From Mycobacterium sp. ITM-2016-00318 (GTDB lineage Bacteria; Actinomycetota; Actinomycetes; Mycobacteriales; Mycobacteriaceae), in NCBI RefSeq assembly GCF_002968285.2, contig NZ_CP134400.1:2108001-2172000 (forward strand): a DNA stretch of 64,000 nucleotides, read 5' to 3'. Shown piece by piece: positions 42,635 through 52,438 of the stretch. Within the stretch, counting starts at the first letter, position 1, and every line of letters begins with the position of its first letter. The notes under the pieces are model-generated. The model saw only the letters and a list, made by a program, of their open reading frames with translations, did not search any database and was not told the DNA's origin. The translations under genes were made by a program, and so were the position numbers.

Positions 42635-43306
42635 ATGACCGACGACGCGCAGAAAGCCGAACGCAGAGAGATCGCCGACGCGCTCGTGCGCGCGCTCGAA
42701 CGGCGCCACGAACTCCTCGACGTCATCGTCGAGTCCGAGGATTACGACGCGGCGGTCCGGGCGATCGCGTCCATGCTCTCGACGACGCACGTCGCGGGCG
42801 AGGCGGTCCTTCGACTCTCGTTCGATCGGCTGACAAAGGTTTCGCGACGCCGGATCCGCGACGAACTCAATGATCTCAACCACGAGCTGAGCTTCATGAT
42901 CGGGGAGCGGCAGCGGAGCCCGGGCGAGAACCTGCAGCTTCGTCCGTTCTCGGCGGACACCGACCGCGACATCTTCGCCGCCCGCACCGAGGACGTCCGC
43001 GCGGCAGGCGACGGGTCCGGCGCTCCCGCGGGCCATCTCGATGACGAGATCCGCGCGGCCGTCGGCCGGGTGCACGCCGAAGAAGCGGTATGGCTGGTGG
43101 CGACCGACGGCACTGAGAAAATCGGCATGGTGTTCGGCGAATTGGCCGGCGGCGAGGTCAACGTGCGCATCTGGATCAGCCCATCGCACCGCAAGCAGGG
43201 TTACGGCACTGCGGCGCTCCGGAAGTCCCGTTCGGAGATGGCGGCGTACTTCCCTGCGGTGCCGCTGGTCGTCCGCGCACCCGCTGCGGGACCTTTCGGC
43301 GCCTGA
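42635..43306 (+). CDS. GNAT protein with GyrA-like helical N-terminal domain
   Basis: 223 residues. Residues 8-90 (DALVRALERRHELLDVIVESEDYDAAVRAIASML to RRIRDELNDLNHEL) read like the coiled-coil/helical domain of DNA gyrase subunit A. The LL-x(9)-AEAVL-x-LSF-x-RLTK pattern resembles the GyrA QAxAILxMxLxRLT region. The rest is a GNAT fold with VWLVATDGTEKIGMVFGELAGGEVNVRIWISPSHRKQGYGTAAL as substrate and acetyl-CoA segments. The gyrase breakage domain is absent. A frame open into the upstream repeats exists, but the ATG at 42635 is the natural start. Function unknown. Confidence 0.75.
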   Translation: MTDDAQKAERREIADALVRALERRHELLDVIVESEDYDAAVRAIASMLSTTHVAGEAVLRLSFDRLTKVSRRRIRDELNDLNHELSFMIGERQRSPGENLQLRPFSADTDRDIFAARTEDVRAAGDGSGAPAGHLDDEIRAAVGRVHAEEAVWLVATDGTEKIGMVFGELAGGEVNVRIWISPSHRKQGYGTAALRKSRSEMAAYFPAVPLVVRAPAAGPFGA

Positions 43307-43359
43307 CTCGTGGCGCGCCTCCGCCGATTTGAGGTCTCAGTTTCTTAACATTTGCCTCA

Positions 43360-45177
43360 ATGGCAACATTATTCACATCTGCAACGCGTATGGCGGGCCT
43401 GCTTGCGGTCGTGGTGACGTCGGTATCTTTGAGCTCCTGCACCCCCAAGCCGAACGGGCCGACACCAGCGGCGCAAGAGTTCTTCTTCGCGCTGGCCAAG
43501 GGCGACACCGGCGGTGCCTCGGCACTGACCGACCGTCCGGAGGACGCCAGGGCCGCGCTGAATCAGGCATGGAAAGGCCTGCAGGCCTCGTCGCTGCACG
43601 CACAGGTATTGGGGTCGAAGTTCGCCGAGGACACGGGCACGGTGTCCTACCGCTACACGTGGCACCTGCCGAAGAGTCGAACCTGGACCTACGACGGCCA
43701 GCTCAGCATGGTGCGCAACGAGGGACGTTGGGAGGTGCGGTGGACGACCACCGGCCTTCATCCCAAACTCGGTGAGCACCAGACATTCGCGCTGCGTGCC
43801 GACCCGCCGCGGCGGGCATCGGTCAACGAGCGCAGCGGCAGCGACGTACTGGTGCCCGGCAATCTGTATCACTTCGCGTTGGATGCCAGGAGCGCGGGCG
43901 CCTACCTGATGACAACGGCGACCGCAGTCGTCGATTCGCTGCGGCCGTTCGACGACACCCTGGACGCGCAGCGCCTCGCCGAGGAGGCGAGTTCGTCGCC
44001 GGGCCCGCTGAGCCTGATCACCCTTCGGCAATCCGACCGCGACCAGGTTGCCGCCGTGCTGGGCGAGCGGCCCGGGCTGGTCATCACGCCGCAAGCCGAA
44101 TTGCTGCCCACCGACGAGACTTTCGCGCCAGCGATCATCGGTGAGGTCAAGAAGGCGGTGGTCGACGACCTCGACGGTCAGGCAGGCTGGCGGATCGTCA
44201 GCGTGAACCAGAACGGCGTCGACTCCGACATCCTCAACGAGGTGGCGCCCGCGCCCTCGCCGTCTGTCACCATCAGCCTGGATCGCGCCGTGCAGAACGC
44301 CGCCCAGAACGCCGTCGACGGCATCGGCGGCAAGAAGGCGATGATCGTCGCGATCAAGCCGTCGACCGGTGAGATCCTCGCCGTCGCACAGAACGCCGCC
44401 GCCGACGTCGACGGGCCTGCCGCGACAACGGGTCTGTACCCGCCGGGGTCGACGTTCAAGATCATCACCGCGGGCGCGGCCATCGAACGCGACATGGCAA
44501 CGCCCAACACGCTTCTCGGCTGCCCGGGCACCGTGGATATCGGGCACCGGACGGTACCGAACTACGGTGGGTTCGACCTCGGGGTGGTGCCGATGTCGCG
44601 GGCCTTCGCCAGTTCCTGCAACACCACCTTCGCCGAGTTGGCCAGCCAGATGCCGCCGCGCGGCCTTACCCAGGCCGCCGCCCAGTACGGGATCGGCGCC
44701 GACTACAACATCGAGGGCATCAGCACAGTGACCGGTTCGGTGCCGCCGACGGTGAACCTCGCCGAGCGCACCGAGGACGGCTTCGGCCAGGGCAAGGTAC
44801 TGGTCAGCCCGTTCGGTATGGCGATGGCGGCGGCCACGGTCGCAGCGGGCAAAACCCCTGTGCCGCAACTGATCGAAGGTCGCCAGACCGCTGTCACCGG
44901 TGACGTGTCTCCGATCACACCCAAGATGCTCGACGGGCTGCGGCCGATGATGCAGCTCGTGGTCACCAACGGCACCGCCAAGGATCTCAACGGGATGGGC
45001 GATGTGCGCGGCAAGACCGGCGAGGCCGAGTTCAACGGCGGTTCGCACTCCTGGTTTGCCGGCTACCGCGGCGATATGGCGTTCGCCGCGCTGATCGTCG
45101 GGGGCGGCAGCTCGGAGTACGCGGTGCGGATGCTGCGATGGATGCTCGAGGGCCTGCCGCCGGATTATCTCGCTTAG
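43360..45177 (+). CDS. Penicillin-binding lipoprotein (class B-like, Rv2864c type)
   Basis: 605 residues. Lipobox LSSC (Cys27); then an NTF2-like N-terminal domain as in MecA-type PBPs (AAQEFFFALAKGDTGGASALT); a PBP dimerisation domain; and the transpeptidase domain with Ser364-x-x-Lys367 (PPGSTFKII), SCN (Ser419-Cys-Asn421) and KTG (Lys552). It cross-links peptidoglycan outside the membrane. A lipid anchor instead of a transmembrane helix is the mycobacterial form. In M. tuberculosis Rv2864c is the counterpart. Confidence 0.95.
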   Translation: MATLFTSATRMAGLLAVVVTSVSLSSCTPKPNGPTPAAQEFFFALAKGDTGGASALTDRPEDARAALNQAWKGLQASSLHAQVLGSKFAEDTGTVSYRYTWHLPKSRTWTYDGQLSMVRNEGRWEVRWTTTGLHPKLGEHQTFALRADPPRRASVNERSGSDVLVPGNLYHFALDARSAGAYLMTTATAVVDSLRPFDDTLDAQRLAEEASSSPGPLSLITLRQSDRDQVAAVLGERPGLVITPQAELLPTDETFAPAIIGEVKKAVVDDLDGQAGWRIVSVNQNGVDSDILNEVAPAPSPSVTISLDRAVQNAAQNAVDGIGGKKAMIVAIKPSTGEILAVAQNAAADVDGPAATTGLYPPGSTFKIITAGAAIERDMATPNTLLGCPGTVDIGHRTVPNYGGFDLGVVPMSRAFASSCNTTFAELASQMPPRGLTQAAAQYGIGADYNIEGISTVTGSVPPTVNLAERTEDGFGQGKVLVSPFGMAMAAATVAAGKTPVPQLIEGRQTAVTGDVSPITPKMLDGLRPMMQLVVTNGTAKDLNGMGDVRGKTGEAEFNGGSHSWFAGYRGDMAFAALIVGGGSSEYAVRMLRWMLEGLPPDYLA

Positions 45178-45222
45178 CGATAACAACGCAACGGTTGACG
45201 AGTGCTTGGGCCGCGACGCGGA

Positions 45223-46404
45223 TTACTTCAGCGGCTCGCTCGGGACGTGATAGCGCTCCTGATAGCCCGCCACCTGCTCGCGTAACCGGTCTGCGTCAAG
45301 GCCGGTATCGGCCCAGCAGTAGCGGCCCCCGCCGGCGTCGCCGGGGTGGGCCGCCAGGTGATCGCGCATCCGCCGTTCGGCGGTCGGGGTCAGCTCACGG
45401 TCAAGCCTGCCGTAGAGCGATCTGATCGTCGCGAACGGATCACGCATGAAATCGGCGAACTGCACGTCGATCACCTGGCCCGGCGACAGCGAGTCGCGCA
45501 GTGTCATCCCGCGCTCCAGCCCGACCACTATCTCCTCGCAGGACTGCACGGCGCAGTCGGGAATCGACGTTTCATCCGACGCCATCCGGCGCAGGTGGTT
45601 GGTCAACGCGCTGACCGACGAGATGACCTTAAGCGGGTCGCGGTGCGTCTGCACGATCACCGCGTCGGGGTAGGTCGCCACCAGCGCGTCGAGTGTCCAC
45701 AGGTGCGCGGGCGATTTCAGCAGCCACTGACCGCTGACACCGGACTGTAAGTGCTGCAGGAAGATTCGGTGATACCGGTACGCGTGCCGATGGTCGGCCT
45801 CGTACAGAAGCCATTTGTAGTAGGCCGGCAGCCGGTACTGAACCGAGAAGATCATGCTGCAGAACTGCGAGGCGGTGATCCGCACACACTCCTGGCCGAC
45901 CTGCGCTCCCATCGGGTGCCAGTCCATGAAGCCGGGAATGATATGTTCGCTCATCTCGAGCGTGGCCTGAGTTTCGGCGATCCGCGGGTCGGTGTCGTAG
46001 GTGTCGGGCTGTGGCACCGGCAGAGGTGCGTCGACCTCCCAGGTGAGCGGCGGTCGCAGTTGCGGGTCCTTGGCAAGAAGATCGAACAGGATCGTGGTTC
46101 CGGTGCGGGGCTGTCCGACGATGAAGATCGGCCGTTCGATCCTCTGCTCGGCGATCTCGGGATTCGCCTTGCGCCACTCGACGACCTGTAGCCGGTTCTT
46201 CAACGCGCGCACGATATCCAGCGCGGCGATCTCCACCCCGAGGTCGTTGAGTCGCGCGTCGGCGACGAACCCTTCGCACAGCAGGCCCAGCCCCTCGCGC
46301 CACGTCTCCTTCTCGTCGAAGTCGGCGCCGAAGTCGTCGCTGCCCGCCCATTCGCAGGCCTGCGCGACCAGTACCTCCTGGTCGAACCGGTCGGCGGCGC
46401 TCAC
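45223..46404 (-). CDS. Sulfotransferase family protein
   Basis: 393 residues. The 5'-phosphosulfate loop is PIFIVGQPRTGTTILFDLLAKDP, and the 3'-phosphate region is VIVQTHRDPLKVISSVSAL. LLKSPAHLWTLDALVATYPDA is also typical of the large mycobacterial sulfotransferase paralogue group. The acceptor is unknown; many members may not sulfate at all. The GTG at 46404 overlaps the stop of the DUF1214 gene by 4 bp, which rules out the longer frame reading into that gene. Confidence 0.88.
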   Translation of the reverse strand: MSAADRFDQEVLVAQACEWAGSDDFGADFDEKETWREGLGLLCEGFVADARLNDLGVEIAALDIVRALKNRLQVVEWRKANPEIAEQRIERPIFIVGQPRTGTTILFDLLAKDPQLRPPLTWEVDAPLPVPQPDTYDTDPRIAETQATLEMSEHIIPGFMDWHPMGAQVGQECVRITASQFCSMIFSVQYRLPAYYKWLLYEADHRHAYRYHRIFLQHLQSGVSGQWLLKSPAHLWTLDALVATYPDAVIVQTHRDPLKVISSVSALTNHLRRMASDETSIPDCAVQSCEEIVVGLERGMTLRDSLSPGQVIDVQFADFMRDPFATIRSLYGRLDRELTPTAERRMRDHLAAHPGDAGGGRYCWADTGLDADRLREQVAGYQERYHVPSEPLK

Positions 46405-47489
46405 CGCGCCGCCCCACCGCGACGTACCTCGACCGACACGTTCGGCGGATCGGGGTTGTCCAGCCAGCGGAACACCACGAAGCCGCGGTGCCGTCCGCCG
46501 GTGTCCAACCAGTGGCCGTGGTCGAAATCCCTTGCGCCGATGGCGATCCGCACGACGCCGTCGGCGTCGGGTGACACCCCCTTGTTGGTGACGGAGCTGT
46601 GCCTGCGGCGCGGCTCGAGGCATTCGTGCCAGATGTTCTCCAGCGTGATGTTCCAGTAGCGGGTGTCCGGCGGTTCGAACTGGATGACCAGCGACTCGTC
46701 GGGAGCCAGTCGGAAGGTGCCGATCATGTACAGGTTGTCCGGAGTAGTGTCGGCGGCGCCCAGGTCGGCGGGTTCGGCGGTGACGAGGGTGTTCGGCTGC
46801 GTCAGCAGTTCGGGTTTGATCGTGCGGTGCAGCGTGGTCAGCTTCATGATGGTCCACGCCATCGCGGTGAACTGTTCTGCCGCTTCGTCGTCCGACAGCG
46901 CCAGCGGCGATTGCGGCTCGGTGAGCGGCTCGATGCGCAGCGTCGCCGACTGTTCGCTATCGGCGTCGGCGATGTACTCGCGCACGACGATCGAGGTCGC
47001 GTCGTCGGGAATCTGCACCCATTGCGCGCCGTTGAGGTCAGCCGGCTCCGCAGCGGAGAACACCAACGCGAACGCGCCGCCGTCGAGCTTCAGGTCGGTG
47101 TCGCTGACGTAGGCGGCCATCCGTCGCGGCGTCATACCCGTGCCCGCGAGCACCTGAAATCCGAGATAGGCGGTGCTGCCTCGTGTTCCCGTGACGCGAT
47201 AGCCGCGGTCGCCGCGGATCATCGCCAGCAGATACCTGCCGTCGGGGTTGGGTCCGCCGACGAGCCGGGTGGGTGAGCACATGTCGAAGAACCACGGCAG
47301 GTCGGGATCGGCCTCAACGGATAACTCCGAGCACAGCGCGGTGACGCGGGAGACGACAGCGAGGCCCTCGCGCAGCTCGCGTTCGTTCTCCGCGTCTTCC
47401 GTCACGATCGCGGTGATATCGCCGATCATCTTCTGCACGAACGCCCATGCTTCGACGGTCTTGGGCGCTCTGGAGTCATTCGGCGTCAT
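46401..47489 (-). CDS. DUF1214-domain protein
   Basis: 362 residues. The C-terminal part, TPDNLYMIGTFRLAPDESLVIQFEPPDTRYWNITLENIWHECLEPRRRHSSVTNKGVSPDADGVVRIAIGARDFDHGHWLDTGGRHRGFVVFRWLDNPD, is the DUF1214 jelly-roll-like domain. The N-terminal part has RYLLAMIRGDRGYRVTGTRGSTAYLGFQVL. It is often found with sulfotransferase-like genes in mycobacteria, and here the two overlap by 4 bp. Function not established. Confidence 0.85.
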   Translation of the reverse strand: MTPNDSRAPKTVEAWAFVQKMIGDITAIVTEDAENERELREGLAVVSRVTALCSELSVEADPDLPWFFDMCSPTRLVGGPNPDGRYLLAMIRGDRGYRVTGTRGSTAYLGFQVLAGTGMTPRRMAAYVSDTDLKLDGGAFALVFSAAEPADLNGAQWVQIPDDATSIVVREYIADADSEQSATLRIEPLTEPQSPLALSDDEAAEQFTAMAWTIMKLTTLHRTIKPELLTQPNTLVTAEPADLGAADTTPDNLYMIGTFRLAPDESLVIQFEPPDTRYWNITLENIWHECLEPRRRHSSVTNKGVSPDADGVVRIAIGARDFDHGHWLDTGGRHRGFVVFRWLDNPDPPNVSVEVRRGGAAR

Positions 47490-47531
47490 GAAGACACACC
47501 TATCAACATCGCTGTTGTCGCCATGGCCGAA

Positions 47532-50500
47532 TCAGTTATTTAACCCCGCCGACCGGCGTGCCGCTTCCTGAGCCAGCTGAACCCGCGACGTCAAGCCGAG
47601 CTTGGTATAGACACGGGTGAGGTGCGATTGCACCGTTCGCGGCGACACGAATAGCCGCTGCGCGATGTCCTTGTTTGCGAGCCCTTCGCTGACAAGCCAC
47701 ACGACGTCAAGCTCGGACGGGGTCAGCGACGCCCAGCCGCTCGACGGCCGCCTTCGTTCGCCGCGGCCGCGCTGCGCGTAGGCGATCGCCTCGTCGGTCG
47801 ACAGGGCGGCACCTTCTGCCCAGGCTGATTGAAAATCCTTGTCGTCTAATGCAGTTTGGAGTTCTGTCAGCAATGCTTGGTAATCGGCCTCATAGATCTT
47901 GAAGCGGACTTCGCCGGTGCGGTGCCGAATGCCCTCCGCCGCACCGACGAGCCGGGCCGCTTCGCAATGGCTGGCGGTGTGGCACGCGAGAGTACCGAGG
48001 ATCTCAAGGATGTTGGGTACGCCTAGATACGCTCCGACGCCTACGCTGCACCCGAGGGCGCCGTGGGCGTCTTGCTCTGCTCGATCCGGGTTGCCGTCAG
48101 CTATTTCGACGCGGGCGCGGGTTGTCAGTGCCGCTGCTCGATTCCACCCTGACGTAGCCGCGAGGCCATCATCTATCCGGCGTCGAGCCTCAGTGAGGTC
48201 ACCGCGCGCCAGGGCGGCCTCGGCGATCAGCGGGCTATTGAGGTTAGCGGTCCCCTGAAGACCACTGAAGTGGGACCATGCAGCCGCAGCCGCGTCTGAC
48301 GCCCGTGCGATGTCACCAGCGGCAAGGTGCGCGATCATGATCTCTACGTAGACAGCACCGACGAAGACATCGCCGAGTTCCTCAGCGGACTCAATCGCCC
48401 CCTCAGCGGATGCCTGCGCCGTACTCAGGTCTCCCCGATATGCGAGCGCCTGCGGCAGGATGAGAAGAGCCGTGACCTGCGAGATACCGTCATGGTGGGC
48501 CTCGGCGTCGGCGACCACCCCGTGCAGCAGCTCGATCGCCGAGGTCAGATCGGCCTGCATCACGTACGCGGTTGCAAGCCGCCACCCGCATTGGCGTGAT
48601 CCGAAGCGGTCGCCGATGGCTTCGGCGATCTCGCGCCCTTCTTCGGCAGAGGCCCGCAATGCGATGGGATTGCCGGTGACCAAGGCGGATTGAGCTTGCT
48701 GAGCCAGAATTTGCGACAACCTCCATTTGTCCCCGAGGGCTCGGGCCAGGTCAATCGCTTCGGAAAGGTAGCGCAGCGCCACGTCGGTGTCGTAGACAGC
48801 GGCGCTGCCACATGCAGTGAGGGCTCTGACGAGGAGTGGGGGGTCGTCGAGGTCGCGCGCGAGCGCAAGAGCCTGCTCTGCGTGTTCCAACTCGTAGTTG
48901 TTGACCCACGCGTCGAGGATGGCTTTGTCGGCGAGCACCCGAGCGCGCGCGTGTGGCGTTAACTCGCCGAGGCTTGGGGTGCCGTACTCCAGAACGGCAT
49001 TGAACCACGCCAGCCCCTCCTGAATGCGACTGCGCGACAGCCACAACGGCATCAGCGACGACGCCAGTTCCAGTGCGCGCGCGGTCTCGCCCGATTCGAT
49101 GCTCCAGCCGAATGCACTTCGCAGATTGTCCATTTCCTCGTCGGCCTGCTGCACACGCTGCTCATAGTCAGAACGTGCTGGCGCGTCGAGCAGGGCCGCC
49201 AACGCGTTGTAGTGGTCGCGGTGGCGTACCCTTACGGCTTCGGCCTCGCCGGACTCGCCGAGCTTCTCCTGCGCGTACTGCCGAACTGTCTCGAGCAGCC
49301 GGTACCGCGTTCGTCCGCCGCTGTTTTCGGCGGTCACCAACGACTTGTCGACCAGCAGCGCCAGTTGGTCGAGGATTTGGTAACGCTCGACCTCGGCATC
49401 GCCCGCGACGGACTGCGCGGCGTCGAGGTCGAAACCGCCGAGGAATACCGCGAGCCGACGAAACAGAATTCTCTCGGGCTCCGTGAGCAACGCATGCGAC
49501 CAATCGACTGAGGCGCGCAATGTCTGCTGCCTGCGCACCGCCGTCCGTGCACCTCCGGTCAGGAGACGGAACCGGTCGTGCAGGCCGCCGACGATCTCCT
49601 CCAGCGAGAGAGCGCGGACGCGTGCGGCGGCCAACTCGATCGCCAGCGGCATGCCGTCGAGCCTTTTGCAGATCTCGGTGACGGTGACGACGTTGTCGTC
49701 GCCGACGGTGAAATCGGGCCGGACCCGCCGCGCGCGGTCGGCGAACAGATCGATGGCCTCGTCGGCGAGCGAAAGCGACGGCACCTGGAACGTAACCTCA
49801 CCCGGCACACCCGTCGACTCACGGCTGGTGGCCAGGATCTGTAGGCCCTGGCACCTCGCCAGCAGCTCTGCAGCCAACGACGCGGCGGCGTCGAGCAGGT
49901 GCTCGCAGTTGTCCAGCACGACCAGCGTCTGCCGGTCGCTGACGAACTTCACGAGCGTTTCCATCGTCGAACGGCCCGGCTGGTCCGGAAGGCCGAGCGC
50001 ACGAGCCACTGCCACCGGCACCACGGCTTCATGGGTGACGGGAGCCAGGTCCACGTAGTGGACGCCGTCGCGATATTCGCGCGCGGTGTCGGCCGCGATC
50101 CGGATCGCCAACCGTGTCTTGCCTGCGCCGCCCGCGCCTGTCAATGTGACGATCCTGTTGTCAGCCAACAATTGGCGAACGTCTGTGATCTGTACGACGC
50201 GGCCGACAAAGCTCGTCAGTTGAACGGGAAGGTTTCGGGTGTCGGCGCTCTTCGACACTCGCAACGGCGGAAACTCGTTGTGCAGGTCGGGGTGGCACAG
50301 CTGCGAAACACGTTCAGGCCGAGGCAGATCCCGTAACTCGTGCGAACCCAGGTCCATCAACCAGGCATCGTCGGGCAGCCAGTCGGCGATCAGCTGCTCG
50401 GTCGAGCCCGACAGCACGGTTTGCCCGCCGTGCGCGAGGTCCCGCAGCCGTGCCGTTCTGTTGATCGTCGGGCCGATGTAATTACCCTCATCGCGCAGCT

Positions 50501-50795
50501 GGACCTGGCCGGTGTGCACACCGATGCGCAGTCGGATCGGCGACAACGGTGCGCGCTGCAGATCGAGTGCGCATGCCACCGCGTCACTGGCCCGGGCGAA
50601 CGCTGCGACGAAGCTGTCGCCCTCGCCCTGCTCGACGGGCCGCACCCCACCGTGGACGGCGAGTAGGTCGCCGAGGGTGGTGTCGAGGGCGGCGACGGTG
50701 GCCGTCATCTGGTCCGGCTGGGTCTGCCAAAGCCGCGTTGAGCCCTCGACGTCGGCCAGCAGCAACGTCACAGTCCCGGTCGGCAGTTCGCCCAT
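47532..50795 (-). CDS. Cyclase-domain/ATPase/TPR/LuxR multidomain regulator
   Basis: About 1087 residues. N terminus: a class III nucleotide-cyclase-like domain (TGTVTLLLADVEGSTRLW, QGEGDSFVAAF, GPTINRTARL) with both metal-binding Asp residues but no Lys at the usual base-selecting position. Next a signal-transduction ATPase: Walker A GAGGAGKTRL, Walker B LVVLDNCEHLL. Then a long TPR-like helical region, and a C-terminal LuxR helix-turn-helix (LTPSELDVVWLVSEGLANKDIAQRLFVSPRTVQSHLTRVYTKLG). Start uncertain: ATG at 50837, 50849 and 50873 are also in frame; 50795 matches the usual family start. Divergent from a DUF1707 gene. Confidence 0.87.
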   Translation of the reverse strand: MGELPTGTVTLLLADVEGSTRLWQTQPDQMTATVAALDTTLGDLLAVHGGVRPVEQGEGDSFVAAFARASDAVACALDLQRAPLSPIRLRIGVHTGQVQLRDEGNYIGPTINRTARLRDLAHGGQTVLSGSTEQLIADWLPDDAWLMDLGSHELRDLPRPERVSQLCHPDLHNEFPPLRVSKSADTRNLPVQLTSFVGRVVQITDVRQLLADNRIVTLTGAGGAGKTRLAIRIAADTAREYRDGVHYVDLAPVTHEAVVPVAVARALGLPDQPGRSTMETLVKFVSDRQTLVVLDNCEHLLDAAASLAAELLARCQGLQILATSRESTGVPGEVTFQVPSLSLADEAIDLFADRARRVRPDFTVGDDNVVTVTEICKRLDGMPLAIELAAARVRALSLEEIVGGLHDRFRLLTGGARTAVRRQQTLRASVDWSHALLTEPERILFRRLAVFLGGFDLDAAQSVAGDAEVERYQILDQLALLVDKSLVTAENSGGRTRYRLLETVRQYAQEKLGESGEAEAVRVRHRDHYNALAALLDAPARSDYEQRVQQADEEMDNLRSAFGWSIESGETARALELASSLMPLWLSRSRIQEGLAWFNAVLEYGTPSLGELTPHARARVLADKAILDAWVNNYELEHAEQALALARDLDDPPLLVRALTACGSAAVYDTDVALRYLSEAIDLARALGDKWRLSQILAQQAQSALVTGNPIALRASAEEGREIAEAIGDRFGSRQCGWRLATAYVMQADLTSAIELLHGVVADAEAHHDGISQVTALLILPQALAYRGDLSTAQASAEGAIESAEELGDVFVGAVYVEIMIAHLAAGDIARASDAAAAAWSHFSGLQGTANLNSPLIAEAALARGDLTEARRRIDDGLAATSGWNRAAALTTRARVEIADGNPDRAEQDAHGALGCSVGVGAYLGVPNILEILGTLACHTASHCEAARLVGAAEGIRHRTGEVRFKIYEADYQALLTELQTALDDKDFQSAWAEGAALSTDEAIAYAQRGRGERRRPSSGWASLTPSELDVVWLVSEGLANKDIAQRLFVSPRTVQSHLTRVYTKLGLTSRVQLAQEAARRSAGLNN

Positions 50796-50945
50796 GACCT
50801 CGCCTACAACCAGGTCGGTCCATTCGGATGCGATCATGCTAGTCAGCATCGAGCGGTTGAAGTTCGGAAACATCAGCGAAATGGCGCAAACATCGCAGTA
50901 GCCTCGCTGAGCTGTCGGTGGCGACGGCGGTATTTTGGAAGGGCC

Positions 50946-51530
50946 ATGACCGGGACAAACGAGCACGCAGCGGTGCTGCGCGTATCCGACGCCGACCGCA
51001 ACGGCACGTTGCGCAGGCTCCACAACGCGGTCGCCCTTGGGCTGATCGACATCGACGAGTTCGAGGAGCGCTCGGCGCTGGTGTCGCAGGCCCGGCTGCG
51101 CTCCGACCTGGACACGCTGGTGGGCGACCTGCCGGGGCCCGGCGCGATCGTCACCTCCGCCACCGACAAGGTCGAGCTGCGCGGCGTGATGGGCTCGCTC
51201 AAGCGTCAAGGCGAATGGACCGTCCCGACCCGGCTGGCGTTGTATCGGCGGATGGGTTCCGTCGACCTTGACCTCACCGGCGCCCGCTTCGCCGGTCCCA
51301 TGGTTGTGGTCGAACTCGACATGAAATTCGGCGGGCTGGATCTCCGGCTCCCCGAGGGCGCCAGCGCCTCGATCGACGACGTCGAAGTCGTGGTGGGAAG
51401 TGCCAAGGATCACCGAAGGGATGCGCCAGGTGAGGGCACACCGCACGTCATCCTGACCGGCAAAGTGGTCTGCGGCTCGGTCGATATACGCGGACCGCGC
51501 AAGTCGCTCCTGCGCCGCGACCGCCGCTAG
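50946..51530 (+). CDS. DUF1707/DUF2154-type protein (Rv2862c-like)
   Basis: 194 residues. The N-terminal DUF1707 domain is LRVSDADRNGTLRRLHNAVALGLIDIDEFEERSALVSQARLRSDLDTLVGDLPG. The C-terminal half is a beta-rich domain (VELRGVMGSLKRQGEWTVP, RMGSVDLDLTGARF, VVGSAKD) like the cell-wall-active antibiotic response proteins. It probably senses or reports on envelope stress. Its place just before mapB agrees with Rv2862c of M. tuberculosis. Confidence 0.87.
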   Translation: MTGTNEHAAVLRVSDADRNGTLRRLHNAVALGLIDIDEFEERSALVSQARLRSDLDTLVGDLPGPGAIVTSATDKVELRGVMGSLKRQGEWTVPTRLALYRRMGSVDLDLTGARFAGPMVVVELDMKFGGLDLRLPEGASASIDDVEVVVGSAKDHRRDAPGEGTPHVILTGKVVCGSVDIRGPRKSLLRRDRR

Positions 51531-51566
51531 CGCTTGAACAGCGGCGACCCGTTCCCCGCGAGTCGC

Positions 51567-51572
51567 TATCCT
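51567..51572 (+). promoter_or_regulatory. -10 box TATCCT of a leaderless mapB transcript
   Basis: TATCCT ends exactly 6 nt before the ATG at 51579, with no ribosome site between. It fits a mycobacterial leaderless promoter. No clear -35 was found. Confidence 0.5.
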
Positions 51573-51578
51573 GGCGTG

Positions 51579-52436
51579 ATGCCTGTTCGCACCGCACTTC
51601 GTCCCGGCGTGGTTTCGCCGACCCTTCCGGTGCCCAAGTCGATCGAGCGTCCCGAATACGTGGGAAAGGCGACGGCAAGGGAGGGCACCGAACCGTGGGT
51701 GCAGACGCCCGAGGTGATCGAGAAGATGCGGGTGGCGGGCCGAATCGCGGCACGGGCACTCGCCGAGGCGGGTAAGGCCGTCGCGCCGGGTGTCACCACC
51801 GATGCACTCGACCGGATCGCCCACGAATACATGGTCGATCACGGCGCCTACCCGTCGACGCTGGGCTACAAGGGCTATCCGAAGTCCTGCTGCACCTCGC
51901 TCAACGAGGTCATCTGCCACGGCATCCCGGACTCGACCGTGATCGAGGACGGCGACATCGTCAACATCGACGTGACCGCATACATCGACGGTGTACACGG
52001 TGACACCAACGCAACGTTTTTGGCAGGCGACGTCAGTGAGGAGCACCGGCTGCTCGTCGAGCGCACGCACGAGGCGACGATGCGCGCGATCAAGGCCGTC
52101 CGTCCCGGCCGTGCACTGTCGGTCGTCGGGCGGGTCATCGAGTCGTACGCGAACCGCTTCGGCTACAACGTCGTTCGCGACTTCACCGGCCACGGCATCG
52201 GCACCACGTTCCACAACGGGCTCGTGGTCCTGCACTACGACCAGCCCGCGGTGGAGACGATCCTCGAGCTGGGGATGACCTTCACAATCGAGCCGATGAT
52301 CAACCTCGGCGCGCTGGACTACGAGATCTGGGACGACGACTGGACCGTCGTCACGAAGGACAAGATGTGGACCGCGCAATTCGAGCACACGCTCGTGGTC
52401 ACCGACGACGGCGCCGAGATCCTCACCCAGCCGTGA
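51579..52436 (+). CDS. mapB: Methionine aminopeptidase (MapB type)
   Basis: 285 residues, type I, with the N-terminal PxxP extension ([24 protein letters not shown]) of the Actinobacteria type Ic form. Metal and catalytic residues: ICHGIPD (His), [19 protein letters not shown] (two Asp), [13 protein letters not shown] (His), TIEPMIN (Glu) and FEHTLVV (Glu, His). It removes the initiator methionine. From memory, M. tuberculosis mapB (Rv2861c) lies directly between Rv2862c and glnA4; here a block of other genes, including cobQ, separates it from glnA4. Confidence 0.96.
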   Translation: MPVRTALRPGVVSPTLPVPKSIERPEYVGKATAREGTEPWVQTPEVIEKMRVAGRIAARALAEAGKAVAPGVTTDALDRIAHEYMVDHGAYPSTLGYKGYPKSCCTSLNEVICHGIPDSTVIEDGDIVNIDVTAYIDGVHGDTNATFLAGDVSEEHRLLVERTHEATMRAIKAVRPGRALSVVGRVIESYANRFGYNVVRDFTGHGIGTTFHNGLVVLHYDQPAVETILELGMTFTIEPMINLGALDYEIWDDDWTVVTKDKMWTAQFEHTLVVTDDGAEILTQP

Positions 52437-52438
52437 AA

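Noticed and set aside
41762..43306. A 514-codon fused frame spanning both GNAT genes
   Set aside because: The first half is out of frame with the DUF4081-GNAT protein. Only the part from 42635 matches protein-like sequence.
43369..45186. A 605-codon minus-strand frame antisense to the PBP gene
   Set aside because: It contains no domain signature and is a GC-rich shadow; the plus strand carries all PBP catalytic motifs.
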